From Haliotis asinina (taxonomy: Eukaryota; Mollusca; Gastropoda; Lepetellida; Haliotidae): a stretch of 64,000 bases of DNA. Under the pieces are notes generated by a model. That model was given only the letters and a program-made list of their open reading frames with translations, did no database searches and was not told where the DNA came from. The stretch's first letter is position 1, and each line of letters starts with the position of its first letter. A program made the position numbers and the translations under genes. The stretch spans positions 7,309,501-7,373,500 of the forward strand of contig NC_090288.1 in assembly GCF_037392515.1 (NCBI RefSeq), in the 5' to 3' direction. This document shows, one piece after another, positions 23,889-36,090 of the stretch.

Positions 23889-24674
23889 AAGGTCACATAC
23901 AACATAAAACAACTTTGCAGATTCTGATACCTTTTGGTGTGCAATTACCGAAACAAATCATCAAAAATGTCAATTCGCCCTATAAAATTTAAAAAAAAAA
24001 CGCTATGAAAAAAAAGCCTGCAAAATCATAGTTCAAACGATTCACTATTTTTCCCCCAGCGCAGGTGGGGAAACTGGTTTCAACAGTTGTGTTGCACTGC
24101 GCTCATAAAGCGTACGTTGTGACTAGGTTCATGGAACTAGAAACAGTGAGCCTGCTCAGAGTATGGGGTTGTGTGCAGTAGTCTAATCTTGGTTGTGTAC
24201 ATAAACAAGTAAATAATCTACTCGTTACAGAAAATAAAACATGTTAATTGTGATGAGCAGACTCTTGTCAGAGATAAAACACAATGTCTGGTTTATTGAC
24301 ACCTATATGTCTGCCTGTCAGCTGATGACAATATGTAATGCACAACTTCAATTACAGACCATTTGAAATTAACGCCTATCAGGCTTACAAGCCATAAACA
24401 AAGAGCCAGCTAAGCCTATTGGCAAATGAACCAGTGGCCAATGAGAAAGCCACGTTACAGTTCACTGCACACCCAACGCACTGACTGGGTTCGGTGTCGC
24501 GGCTGCTTTGTTTCGAGGGAGGTAAACACAAGTACAAAATATTGCACTTTTGATGTGCGATTATATGCCTAGAATTCTGTTAGTTTTTCACAATCACCAA
24601 TACATTTTATATATCATGAACAAGTGATAAATGTATTTTAATTACGTTTCATTTTTTGGTTCCATGTGACCTTT
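23889..24674 (+). mobile_element. MITE-like element with aaggtcacatgcaac ends, copy 1
   Basis: The termini are inverted repeats: 'aaaggtcacatacaac' at the left, and 'ggttccatgtgacctttt' at the right. A diverged second copy in opposite orientation occupies 62993-63706 and matches along its whole length, for example 'cagattctgatacctttt', 'cttaccgaaacaaatgatcaaaaat', 'gaggtaaac' after the 'cggctgctttgtttcgagg' block, and 'acaatcaccaatgcattttatatatcatgaacaagtga'. No coding frame. A non-autonomous DNA transposon is the likeliest reading. Confidence 0.7.
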
Positions 24675-25394
24675 TAGGGTCATCTTTGAATAACTGAATT
24701 ACATCTCTGTGTTAATATTTCCATTGCATGACTATATACCTGTCTTCATCATAATAATCATGGTAATAATCATTCCAAGCTTATGATCAGTATTATCCTC
24801 TTCTGCAGAATTAATGCGCCAGTCAAGTCAGAACATTGATTCCCAATGTCAGTATTGTATGTGTGATCACATGGCTGTAGCTGACAATGTTTTGCAATCA
24901 GTCCTGCATGTTGCCTTGTTTTCATATTGTGGAAGCTCATTAATATGGACAGTTGGACTTACAAGTATTGTCTGGGATGACACAATTTTGAAAAATGATC
25001 TTTGGAAATTGGTTGTAGCGTTACCCTTAAGGCCAGCATATAAAATACAGTATCTGGTAATTATGACCCTTAGACATAAGATCAGAGTAATTTGTAATTT
25101 GTTGGTGTTCTTTGACATATGTGAATGGAAAAAGGTAAATCCAAGAATGAGGTTTATCTGAAATTTCATATCTTAACTGATTTTATGGTGCATGTAACTA
25201 TTTGTTTAAAACATGACTGTGAAATACTTTTTCTGAATAAACATGATCATGGATAAATGCCAACATTATGTATTGAACAGGATATACTGGAAATGATTAC
25301 TTAAAGGAAAATGATAGGCACTAGCTCTGTGCTACCTACCCTGTGTATATATCTAATGATATACCGGAAATCATCAGTTATGTTGTATGGAATG

Positions 25395-25774
25395 ATTTTG
25401 AGTTTTAATGAATGAATTAACTGGGTTTTACACCGATTTTAGCAATATTCCAACAATTCCAAGGCGGGGGCACAACAACATGATCATAGATCTCCATGTT
25501 TCTGTAATGAACATCCTGCGCAGTGTTTCGCAGTATTAGAGCTACATGTTGTCAGTTGTACAAAATAAATTCAGGATATCATGAAATCATCAGTATGAAT
25601 CATTCAAGTTGATTCCTTAAGTTGACTGAGTGAGTGACTGACTTGGGTTTTACATGGCGTTTAGCAAAATTCCCGCAATATCACTACAAACACGGTATAC
25701 CATGTAGGGAATTGAACCCTAGTCTTTGATGTGACTAGCAAATGCTTCATCCACTGGGCTACCCCACCGTCTTC
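25395..25774 (+). repeat. Two SINE family A copies (25395-25470 partial, 25624-25774)
   Basis: The first retains only 'ctgggttttacaccgattttagcaatattcca'. The second is fuller: gactgagtgagtgactgac, 'tggcgtttagcaaaattcc', 'tgtagggaattgaaccctagtc', 'cactgggctaccccacc'. Confidence 0.7.
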
Positions 25775-26102
25775 TCAAGTTGACTGAGTAGACAGGAGTC
25801 AGCATTATCGAAATCAGCTAGAGAGTTTACACTGAAATGTCCGTCAGTGAAATGGGCAAGAGATTGTTACTCATATAGTTGTATACTTCAGTATAGATCA
25901 ATCGGGGTCATACGTCTCTTTGGCCATAGATATTGATCATCGTATGCCCATTCACTTTGATTAGTCCTGCAGTTGTATGTCCATGGACTATAAGAAAGAT
26001 ATCAAATCTGGACAAGACAATGAGTTAGGTAACCTCATGGCTGATCTACTCAACTGGGATCCAGGAAAAAAGATAAGCAAGAGGGCAAAAATAGGCCTGG
26101 GT

Positions 26103-26280
26103 GGGTGAGTGAGTGAGTGAGTTTTATGCCATGTTAGCAATACTGCAGCTATATGGTGGAGGTCTGTACGCAATAGAGTCTGGACCAGATGATCCAGTGA
26201 TCAACATGAGCATGGATCTGTGCAGTTGGGATACGATGACTTGTGTCAATCAAGTCAGCAAGTCTGACCACTGAGTTATG
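26103..26280 (-). repeat. Dispersed repeat family B, minus orientation
   Basis: Starts 'gtgagtgagtgagtgagttttatgcc', then 'gcagctatatggtggaggtctgtacgcaatagagtctggaccagatgatccagtgatcaac' in pieces across 26145-26200, and ends 'gtctgaccactga'. Confidence 0.75.
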
Positions 26281-26591
26281 AAAAGCATGTGTCTGGTGAT
26301 AAGCATTTGTAACTGAAGATCAATTCTAACATGGATCTTAAAATATCCCCTAAGAGGTCTGTTTGATACAAATATGTAGTAATTTGTTCATGGACACTTT
26401 GTTGTCTATGACTCCTTAGTATTCCAGCTATGGTGGTGGCCCCTAAATAATCAACTAGAAAGACAGTGATGGATAGTGTGAGCACAGATCACATCCTCGG
26501 GATAGGATGCATGCAGGTGACATCAACTATGTCACCTGGTCGAACCTCCCATTCATTCAGTCATCTCTTACAAACAGCATTGGTTGCTGCA

Positions 26592-26790
26592 GACCTAAAC
26601 CAGAAATACTACAAGAGACAGGAACATGGACTAGTGCCTATTGTCTGAAAATATACTGTCCAGCAAAGGAATGGAAGTTTCAAAATAATGAAATCTCTTA
26701 AAAGGAAGCATTCATGTTTATGTCTTCTACTTAAACTTGACAAAATGCCAGAGTTGTGTTTCTTTTGGTGTTCAGTATTCATAATTATGA
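26592..26790 (+). repeat. Low-copy repeat, complete copy
   Basis: The 120-odd bases from 'agacctaaaccagaaatac' to 'aaaaggaagcattcat' recur almost unchanged at 28420-28542. The following part ('acttgacaaaatgccagagttgtgtttcttttggtgttcag') recurs in diverged form near 29420-29462. The second copy is thus interrupted by about 860 bases. No known family was recognised; a short frame (PEILQETGTWTSAYCLKIYC) is present in both copies. Confidence 0.75.
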
Positions 26791-27104
26791 TTGAAACAAA
26801 CACTGTTTAAATTGATAAAGTGTCTGGATGTGTGAGATACAGACACTAATAATATGTGAATTTGGAATGCATGGGACCATTATTAAACAAATCTGTAATA
26901 TTGACAATTGGCCAGAGTTTTGGTTGGGCCAACATGGCAATTTGATGTTTACTTAACTTATAGTCAGTTTGTCTTCTAAGAGGTGATACAACAATGGAAG
27001 AAGATCTACAGTGGACTAGCTTGATTTTAGACTACATTATTACAATTTACAGTATGGGCCTAGAATAACTGGTAGCTGTAACCATAGCAAAAGTGTTATA
27101 ATGA

Positions 27105-27480
27105 GGGAGTGAGTTTAGTTTTACCCCGCACTCAGCAATATTCCAGCTATATGGAGACAGTCTGTAAATAATCGAGTCTAGACCAGACAATCCAGTGATC
27201 AATAGCAGGAGCATCGATCTGCGCAACTGGGAACCCATGGGGTGTCAACCAAGTCAGTGAGCCTGACCACCCGATCCCCTTAGTTGCCTTTAAGGACAAG
27301 CACAGTCGCCTGTCATGGAAAGCATGCGCTGGTGAAGGCCTATTCTACCATGGTAGCAGTATTCCAGCAATATCACGGCGGGGACATATGGAATGGGTGC
27401 CAGACATTGTACCTATGTGGGGAATCGAACCGGGGTCTTCGGTGTTTAGAGAACCTTTAACCACTAGGTTACCCCACGTC
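27105..27480 (-). repeat. Composite: family B copy (27105-27345) joined to SINE family A (27347-27480)
   Basis: Family B runs from 'gagtgagtttagttttacc' through 'tctagaccagacaatccagtgatcaatagcaggagcatcgatctgcgcaactgggaac' (in order across 27176-27235) to 'gcgctggtgaaggcctattc'. Family A then follows at once: 'gcagtattccagcaatatcacggcgggg', 'gtggggaatcgaaccggggtcttcgg', 'aaccactaggttacccc'. Confidence 0.8.
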
Positions 27481-28419
27481 CATGAGAGTTGATTAAGTGG
27501 GTGGTGTTTAATGTGTCTGTTTGCACAGAACCATGCCAATGCTCGCTTCATGGTGTTAGACCATGGACATTGGTTTATCAACTCAAACTCAAATCGAAGT
27601 ACCGGAACCAACGTCTTTGAGGATCGGACACGAACCATTTGTTCTTCAGCTACCACTCGACTGCATGGTAGTTCATGTGTGGAATGGCCCGCGTAGATGG
27701 AAAATCGCCTTTCATTTTGTTCATTGTTCAGAAATTAAAGTGTGACGGCATACAAGGAGAAAAATCTTATCCTACAAAAAAATATGACACGGGAAAAGCA
27801 TTTGCGACACAACATAACCTAGGATACACTTCCGACAATACAACAAAACAAGTGCACAGATATATTCATACAAACTACAAACCTTGCTGAGACTCTCATT
27901 TGTGGAACTTGAATACGAGACATGACCGCGTGTTGCACATGTAGCACGACGCCTGCAAGAAGAATCCATTTTTATTATGCGGGGAGAGGGGTATTTTAAA
28001 GGATACGTTTTTCTCCCTGAAATGGACAAACTGTTTTCTTCGCTCATGTGGTTCTGTTTAGCACAACCCCCGGTCAATTGCTAACCTTCGATAGTTCACG
28101 TGCAGCACGTCGTAAAGGTGCTAGTTCACATCCTACACCCCTGTTCTCAAAATGGACTGGTCTTAAACGATCAGATGGCGAATGTGTCGGAGTTATTTAT
28201 TGTTTCTTCGGCGTTGGGAATCGCGTGCTAATTAAAATGAATTCCAACTTTTTTGCGCGCGGCTTCTGCCATAGCCCTTGACGGCGACAACGACTGAAGA
28301 TAGTTACAGTACGCTATAAGAAGCGGTAGTAAAATACCTAGTGCCTGCAACGTCAGCCGTTCGCTGGTTTCTGTTGGATTTGTAACCCCTTACTTCGCAA
28401 CCAGTCAGCCATCGGACAG
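27481..28419. other. Non-coding stretch without a recognised gene
   Basis: GC is somewhat higher near 27540-27700 and 28150-28260, but the frames there show no family I know and no clear splice structure. Confidence 0.35.
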
Positions 28420-29475
28420 ACCTAAACCAGAAATACTACAAGAGACAGGAACATGGACTAGTGCCTACTGTCTGAAAATATACTGTCCAGCAAAGGAATG
28501 GAAGTTTCAAAATAATGAAATCTCTTAAAAGGAAGCATTCATAAGTATACGTTACCACGCGAGTATGTTTTGGGATGGTTAATATCCCCCATTAGGAATA
28601 ATCATTGTGTCTAGCGACTGCCACAAAGTATGTTTATGACATTATGAATCGCCAATTACGCCAGAGAGATGCTCCAGTACAAAAACGATATATGAGATCA
28701 AGACCACAAGGGACCTTAATACCATAACGCTAACCACCCATCCTGGCAACGATGAGGGTGATGACATTAGCGTCATACCATCATTCTCAGCACTACAAGA
28801 TCAGTATATTTAGGCCATGTTTTCTATTTCGCATAAACTACAGTTTTTCGTTTTATTTTATTATTTAGATTTGTCATTCAATTATTCTGTTATATTATAG
28901 TATCATTCTATTTGGATAATACGTTAAATTTAGGTTCGGAAAAGTTCTTTTGCTTTGGTTAATGGTTGCATATGCATACGATGAAAAATACGGGGTTGAA
29001 AAATACAGTTTTCCATGTGTATACTTAGACCTAGGAAGATGCAGGTAAGAACAGGAACTAGAGTTTCGAAGCTCTCTAGTTCTGAGATAGTCTTTGTATA
29101 GTTTATGTATGGCATTGACGACTACCTAGCGCTAAGAGAGTTTCGAAACTCTAGGCAACCCATGCTGGTGTTAGCAGGCGAGTAATATAGCATCGGGTGG
29201 CCGTGGGCTTGCTGACATACTTTGGCGACCGGCTCCAGATCTTCTCTAGATTCTCTCACAGAATGCAAAACATCAATGGATGAGATTCGAGTATCTGCCA
29301 ACAAATATTCCATACGGGAAATTGTGACCACAACCGCATTCTGTACAGCAACAGAAACTCGAGTTTCGAAAAAAAGACATCGCATAAAAGTAAGAGTTCA
29401 TGTTCATATCTGTTTATAAAATTGACAAATAACCAGTGTTGAGTTTCTTTTGGTGTTCAGTTTATGAATATATCG
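28420..29475 (+). repeat. Low-copy repeat, second copy split by about 860 bases
   Basis: 28420-28542 matches 26592-26714 nearly base for base; the matching continuation reappears only near 29400-29475. The inserted sequence (28543-29400) includes the fold-back element at 29055-29155. Confidence 0.6.
29055..29155. repeat. Short fold-back element, copy 2
   Basis: Starts agagtttcgaagctctctag and ends cgctaagagagtttcgaaac with the arms complementary. It shares the 'agcgctaagagag' core with the copies at 18525, 43005 and 52283. Confidence 0.6.
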
Positions 29476-29689
29476 AAATCAGTGATGACGCCAGAGTTCT
29501 CGAAAAGGGGAAGAATGTGTGTCCCAGTTAATAAGGAAGTGTGTAAACTCTACGTAAATGACAGATCATGCCTGTGTCATAGTTGTTAGTTTATGTTATG
29601 CCACCCATGGTTTTCAATACTTTTCACATTTTCATGTTTTTTGTGTGTTAGAAGCTGAACAAGATAGGAATGAAACATGTGCCTTGTTG

Positions 29690-29830
29690 GATCCCAACTT
29701 AAGTGAGGGAGAACATGATTTGAGCCGCCGTTAGCAACAATGACAAAGGCAGGGTAAACGAGAGGTGATTTATTCACACTGTGTAGTTTTGTGGGGAATC
29801 GAACTCGAGTCACACCGACGACATTAAACT
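29690..29830 (+). repeat. Degenerate SINE family A copy
   Basis: Recognisable parts are 'ccgttagcaacaatgacaaaggcaggg', 'cacactgtgtagttttgtggggaatcgaactcgagtc' (in order). Confidence 0.4.
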
Positions 29831-31410
29831 TAAACGATGATGTAAACACATGGCGATATAGGAAACCCCATCCATCATCATGTAAAGTTTGAAAGAGACC
29901 TTATCTGACGTCGTTATTTAAAGATATTGGTGATTTTTTTATGTTTATGATACTTGAACGAAAATACAAAGGAAAGAGTACCTTCTGTTCCCCTATACTG
30001 GTCACTTTTTTCTTCCGCAGATTAGCAGAGCTAACGTTTTACTCAACGTAGTTCAACCAGTATACGGCGTATTCCTACCTAGGTATACACCACGTAGTTG
30101 AATACCAATATGTTAGGATCGCGACGTTTAGCACGCTGAACTAAGGCAACGTGGTTCTATGTGTTGTAAATATTTTGGTTATCTTTTTCAGTTCTCTAGT
30201 AATTGTTGCGTTAGATTATATTAACAATTTTAGCATATATTAATTTATAAATATTATTTGGGATGTGGGAACGGGAAGAACTCTTACCAGTACAAATTAC
30301 AATCATGTTTCCAAGACGTGAGGCGAAATGCACACTGTCTTTGTAATAATGGACAACACTTGTTGAACTCCGTGAGGGTGTTGTGCCTTGGAGCTACATT
30401 TATACAAACGCATTGAGGCGAGGCTCACGATAGAGACAAATATTAGTATCTGTGGCATCTGTTCGCCGTGCACTCCAACTTGTCAATGTGTACGGGTGTT
30501 GCATCACCCATCACGCCCGTTTCATTTGGCGCGCAAATGGGCAGGACAAACTCCCGCGCTTTCGACCAGTGTTGTCTCAGTTCACAATCCATGTTTGAAA
30601 ACGCCTGAGTTCTGTTTGGACACATGCCAGAGGTATTCCTAGACCTGTGCTGCACGATCGGCCCATCTGGCAGCCATAAATGCATGACGAATATCGGACG
30701 ATGGAGCACGGGTGACGCCAGACGGAGGCTGGGGGCTCGTGGAGCAGCGCAAGACAATGACTGCTCTCGAGAAAAGAACCTGTACTTACATTGTGTCACA
30801 ATAAGAACAGTGTCGATTGGCGAGGAGATCCCATCTAACGTCCCCCACCCTTTTCAAAATAGCAAATGGACCCCAAACACCTTTCTTCTCTTGTCAGCTT
30901 CTAACACTGTGAAACCTACTGAAAAACATTCCTAAAAATCTTACGGCAATCCGCAAGACCATATTGATAGATCACATGCCAGGCACAAGAAATAAGTCTG
31001 AATACCCCGTTTTTTTTTATTTTTACTGACTTCTGAGAGACGAATTTGAAGTTATGATTTGCTTCTACCACCCAGAACTCCAGCTTACCCCCTGGGCCCA
31101 GCTCTGCACTTCCAACATCACACCCACCCAATGAAAAGTGCTGGATGGTTTTATATAAAATACCGCAACGAAAGAAGAGCAAGAACAAAAACAAAACAAA
31201 TATGACTGTAAATTTTAATAAATACGAAATAAAAAACAAAACAGAAAAACAATAACAAACTCTGAAATATCATTCGCTCCGTTTTGTTTTTTCCCTCTTA
31301 TCTGATATCATATTTCGTCTTATTCCTATTTCGGTGGCAGAACACAATATCTACCCATGTATCACATTATAGTTTGAACCCGTGAAGATGCGATTTAGAA
31401 TTCGTCATCA
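29831..31410. other. Non-coding stretch with one GC-richer island at about 30440-30800
   Basis: The island gives open frames on both strands (118 codons minus, 84 and 103 codons plus), which suggests decayed protein-coding DNA, perhaps an old DNA transposon. None of the translations matches a family I can name, so no gene is called. Confidence 0.3.
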
Positions 31411-31645
31411 GAAATCCGTGCTTGATGTAATAGGCAACTAACGGTATCGAATGACCACACTCGCTGGCTTGGCTATAACATGTCACCATATCCCAGTTGT
31501 GTATATTGATGCTGATGATCACAGGACTATCTGATCCAGACTCGATTGTTTACAAACCGCCGCCAATTAGCTGGCAATTGCTGCAAGCAGAGACCATACA
31601 ATAGATCTATTATATGGCCTCTGCTGCAAGCAGCGTTAAACAACA
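31411..31645 (+). repeat. Dispersed repeat family B, plus orientation
   Basis: Contains 'aatgaccacactcgctggcttggc', 'acatgtcacc', 'tgatgctgatgatcacaggactatctgatccagactcgattgtttacaaaccgccgcc' in order, and ends 'gcgttaaacaacaaacaaac'. Confidence 0.75.
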
Positions 31646-31974
31646 AACAAACGTGATAGTTTGTAACAGGTACGTGTATACACTGTACCGGTATCTGAAG
31701 ACAAACAAGGTACAGGCACTGTCTAGCAAATTCGATGCTAGGTATTGAAACTCACTGCGAACCTTTATCATTTCTGAAGCAAGTACTCAATGATTATTCT
31801 GTTATCAGCATGTCTGTTTAAACCTTAGTACTAATTACAGCGACTAAAATTATAAAGACTATCCAACTATGAAGTTTAGTCAATTTTAACGGTTTAATTG
31901 ACTAAGCAATCCGGTGATAAAGAATTACAGGCCAAACAATCTCTCTAGATTAATAGCTGTTCCGGGTTAGAGTT

Positions 31975-32150
31975 GAATTTCGACAACCCATGCTTGTCGT
32001 AGGATGAATCCAGTGGGATCCTGTAGTGTAGTCAGGTTCACTGACTTGACTGACACATGTCATAGTCTCTCAATTGCGTAGATCCACGCTCATGCTTTTG
32101 ATCACTTTATAGACAGGTCTTGACCGGATTACTTACAGATGTCACCGTGT
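31975..32150 (+). repeat. Dispersed repeat family B, second copy
   Basis: Contains 'cccatgcttgtcgtagga', 'gtcaggttcactgacttgactgacacatgtcatag', 'aattgcgtagatccacgctcatgc', 'gatcactttatagacaggtcttgaccgga'. Confidence 0.7.
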
Positions 32151-32310
32151 ATCTGGAAATTGCACATTTAAACCTTAACCAATCAATCAATCAATTTCAG
32201 TAGCTCGGTCCATGTACATCACTGACGTTTTTAATGATAAAAGAAAAACAGTATCGATTTGGAGTTAACAATTGTACCAACGAATCAGCTGAAATCAATT
32301 CGTCAAGAGT

Positions 32311-32459
32311 AGTGAGTGAGTGAGTGAATATGGTTTTACTCCGCCTTAGCAATATCCCTACGATATCACGGCGAAGGACACCAGATGTAGGCCTCACACA
32401 TTGTACCCAAATCGGAAATTCGACGAGCGAACGCTTTAACCACTGGGCCACCCCACTCC
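32311..32459 (+). repeat. SINE family A copy
   Basis: Starts agtgagtgagtgagtgaat, then 'ttttactccgccttagcaatatccc', 'gacaccagatgtaggcctcacacattgtaccc', 'gaacgctttaaccactgggccacccc'. Confidence 0.8.
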
Positions 32460-33948
32460 CTCCCTTTGAAGGAGTAAGGGTGTGAACCATAGCAGTTAAC
32501 CTGGAACACAACAGTTGAAATTAACCATTGATGACAATCTACTGAACAGTTTTGATAAATCATCAGTGTTATGTCTACATAAATATTACTTAAACTATAT
32601 AAACACACGACAGGAAAGTTCAGAAGGCAAGATGTATTGATAGAATATGAGACTGTACCTAAACGCACACATGAAACGGGGCAACACTGCATATGAGCCT
32701 TTAAACAATCGAGTCTGCCATAAATCACAGAAGAAACGGCATTTTCCTCACACCTATTTACAAGATCGAGACGATCAAACGATATAAAAGATGATATGAT
32801 CGAAATAAACACCAACTTTGACTGCGTGACCTTCACAGCTGGAGAGCAGACGATATTGTCTTGTAAATGCTACTGGATGGACAACTATATATCTGCAACA
32901 TCTGAAAGAGGCTAACGATAGACATCTGTACACATTGAGACTACGCCTCCCTGTCAGTGCAGGTTCAACGAAGACCCAAGGTAAGAGCGTTTGTTTTTCT
33001 CTCCCAATTTTGAACAATCAAGGTAAAGGTTAATTAGCAGAGCTACCTTGTTACAACGGAAGTTTATTCTTTACAATCGGTCATATCTTAAATGCGTTCC
33101 TCATGTACAATGCATTTCCGTTTAATGAGTAAAACTGTGCATGGAATTCGTTTGAAGACGCTTGGAATTTAGGTGCCATCCCAATGGAACCAAAACAGGT
33201 CTAACAATAAGCGCCAGAGGAGAGCACCCAAAACTGTAATGAAATGTAGAAATGACAGCATACACTAAAACAGCAAATAGTCGTATTTTTGTAGGTTGCA
33301 TGGCGTAGTGCGTCAGATTCCACTGAAAACGTGGAGGGGTATAATCTTTTAGTATATTTAGTATATTATTCCATGTATGCAGTGATGTTATGAGAACTTA
33401 TTACATATTATACAGGAACGTGATGCATAAGTTCGGCAGGTTTGAATTCTAGGTAGTAGTTGATATTTTTAAAAGAATCCAGTATCTGTTGACAATACCC
33501 GGATGTCAATCACAATAATGTCTGCTTCAGATCTCATTGTATTCACACGGCTTTCATATCGCTGAAATATTGCTGTTTGTGCAGCGTTTAACAACATGCG
33601 CGCATTTACGCACGCACAAACACACATGTTTGCCATTGTCTATAACTGCGTCGTATTTGCTGGACTTCAGAGGTTTTTTTAATGTCACCTCCATCTTTGC
33701 GGTGCAAAATGTGTTTCCTAAGGTTAAGTTTGTGTCTGTATCCAGTATCAATTGACTGCATCTCAATTTTATCATGTGTTTCAGTTGAACACTTGTTATG
33801 TTCGAATCCCGGTTCGCCAAGATGACGTCTCCGTGTTTGTTAGCACCTGTACCTGTTCTGGCGTTTTTCGCTGGTCTGGCAAAGGGCTGAGACCAATATC
33901 ACTTTCCCATCTGATTAACCTATCTCGTCGTGATATACATGGACCACT
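32460..33948. other. Non-coding stretch
   Basis: A TATA-like atataaaag near 32782 is followed by a possible donor caag|gtaagagc near 32982. This could be a non-coding first exon on the plus strand, but nothing else supports it. Confidence 0.25.
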
Positions 33949-33957
33949 CTCTCTGTC

Positions 33958-33989
<32 letters not shown>

Positions 33990-34010
33990 ACACACACAGA
34001 CACCCCCCCT

Positions 34011-34070
<60 letters not shown>
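33949..34070. repeat. Microsatellite: (tctg)n / (tc)n then (ac)n
   Basis: Simple repeats; the CA tract from about 34013 to 34070 is nearly pure. Open frames across it on both strands are artefacts. Confidence 0.97.
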
Positions 34071-34073
<3 letters not shown>

Positions 34074-34749
34074 TAGACACATACCCTACCCACTAACAAG
34101 CTCGCGCGCTCAAACACAAACGTTACGAGTCCGCAAAGAAACCACTTCAGGGCTAGCTATTGTTTGTTATGGAAGTCCCATCATTAGGCCCAGTTCAGTG
34201 ATCCAGCACGAAGCAGCTAAATGTCCACCGTCATAGTAACCGATGGTCCAGTACATACATGAACCACCGATGCAAGAGCACAGTTTCATGTGGATACATT
34301 AGCCACAGTTCAAATTTGGCGGCGAACGTTTAAACCACTCTACCGTTAGGCCTTAGTCACAACATGCGATTCACTGGGGAGTGACATTTCACGTTTTCTC
34401 CAAAAATAAATTGGAACCAACACAGGTTTGGGATCTGTCCCCCGAAATTCCTAATGTGGCATTGTATTCTGGGCGATTGTCAGTTCACCATATGGTACGA
34501 ACTAGGGAGAATCTCTCTGAACACAGCCCTCGCGTCCGCCACAGTCGTGTAGGGCTAGACCAGTAATACGAGAAACACGTCCACCTTTTGATAGAGTTAC
34601 TAACAGTACCGTTTTGGAACCCGAACCCAAATGTTATTTGTTATCAGGAGCTCAAAACAATCATACATCATCACTGTTCTTAAAGCATCTGAGGTTGGTA
34701 ATGCAGATGTTCGAGGTCAAACAATCAATCATTTGTTGGTTCTCTGATT

Positions 34750-34995
34750 CAAGATCCGTGAAGGTCCCGAGGTAGAATAGGCCTTCAGAAACCCATGCTT
34801 GCCATAAAAGGCGACTATGCTATCAGGTGGTCAGGCTCTCTGACTTGGCTGGCACATGTCATCGGTTCCCAATTGCGCAGATCGATGCTCATGTTGTTGA
34901 TCACTGGATTGTCTGGTCCAGACTCGATTATTTACAGACCGCCGCCATATAGCTGGAATATTGCTGAGTGCGGCGTAACACTAAACGCTGTCACT
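34750..34995 (+). repeat. Dispersed repeat family B, near full length
   Basis: The best-preserved copy: 'gatccgtgaaggtcccgagg', 'aacccatgcttgcc', 'ggtggtcaggctctctgacttggctggcacatgtcatcggttccc', 'gatcactggattgtctggtccagactcgattatttacagaccgccgcc', 'tgctgagtgcggcgta', in order. It serves as the reference for the family in this window. Confidence 0.85.
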
Positions 34996-35959
34996 CTCTG
35001 ATTCAAGATATTAAATGTTTGGTTTTATTATGTTTCATTGTATTTATATTCTTTATGCTTATTCATTGGGGTATATTTCATACATTTTGTTATAATTTGT
35101 AACAAATTGTATTTTCGTTTGGAATCAAACTCCGAGTGTTGCTTAAAATTAGCATCTCCAGACAACGCTGTATCTTCAACTTAATCCACAATGACATCCT
35201 ATTAATGTTCTGTTTCATTCTGAACGTGCATTTCAGTATTAAGTAAAGTATTTAGTACACTTTATAAGTATAATGTTTATAAATTTTGACATGATAAGAA
35301 TAGTATTTCAAATACTCAAATTTAGACAAGCAATATTCGACATCCAGCTTGGTTCTGGTAAATATTCAAAGATAGTTTCAACTCGATGGGTATGGGGCTT
35401 TGGATCAAGTAGTGGACTGGTAGAAATATATGATCTAAGGTCATTTAAGAAGTGAATTCCTTAATACAACATTCCACCCAGTAATAGTGACGATTATGCT
35501 TGAGACTTACAGCTTAACTGAACTGATACACACCGTCAACGCCAGAGAATAATCACCCAAGACTATCTCCCAGAACAGAATGGATCGAAGTAAAATGTAA
35601 TAAGGACAGATGACTGAAAAATACTGATGACACCCGGTGTTCGCGAAAAGAGCAAGCGTGCTGCTGGTTGCATTTTCAGTGACGAAAACATGTAGTTTTC
35701 ATGTCACGCTTGAGGCTTGTTTCGGTCTAGCACATTTCTGTGTCATAAAATTTAAATTGATATGAAATTATTTATTTTTCATGAGTGGTTCCGGGTGTCT
35801 GCTCCCTGTTTTCTATCCTTTCGAGTTGATTGATGCTACAGGTTTCTAGATGCAGAGTCCACCAGCAAAATAAAACAGTATGTTTCAATTCGAAAACAAT
35901 TATCCATCTGGCCAAAGCACTCCCGTCATCTGGTTCCAGTAATGCTATGCTCAGAGGTA
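34996..35959. other. AT-rich stretch, nothing recognised
   Basis: No convincing coding frame, repeat or splice pattern was seen. Confidence 0.35.
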
Positions 35960-36090
35960 TTACTTCCGGGGCAAGTTGGCGGGCACTTTTGGCGGGTCGC
36001 TAGAATCAGTATTCAGTTCGACAGGAGAAGGGAAGGCGGCCTTTTCAACTTAGGCTCTCGGTTTGGACGTAAACAACTCTGACAATGGCT
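35960..36090 (+). promoter_or_regulatory. Promoter-like segment with two E2F-type sites and a short first exon (ATG GCT|gtaagt)
   Basis: An ETS-like ttccgg near 35964 is followed by two TTGGCGGG motifs at 35976-35983 and 35989-35996. A start codon in good context (gacaATGGCT, 36085-36090) is followed directly by a strong donor gtaagt at 36091. The layout suits the first exon of an animal gene that codes only Met-Ala. The gene it would serve is uncertain; see 36727-36786. The motifs were read by eye, and short motifs occur by chance. Confidence 0.35.

Noticed and set aside
24814-25169. Overlapping frames of 115 (+) and 100 (-) codons
   Set aside because: Composition follows the AT-rich background; no family resemblance and no splice signals.
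32780-32982. TATA box plus first exon on the plus strand
   Set aside because: Only a short motif and one donor support it; no partner exon was found.
33752-34117. Open frames on both strands around 34 kb with Thr-His or Cys-Val runs
   Set aside because: They are translations of the CA/TG microsatellite.
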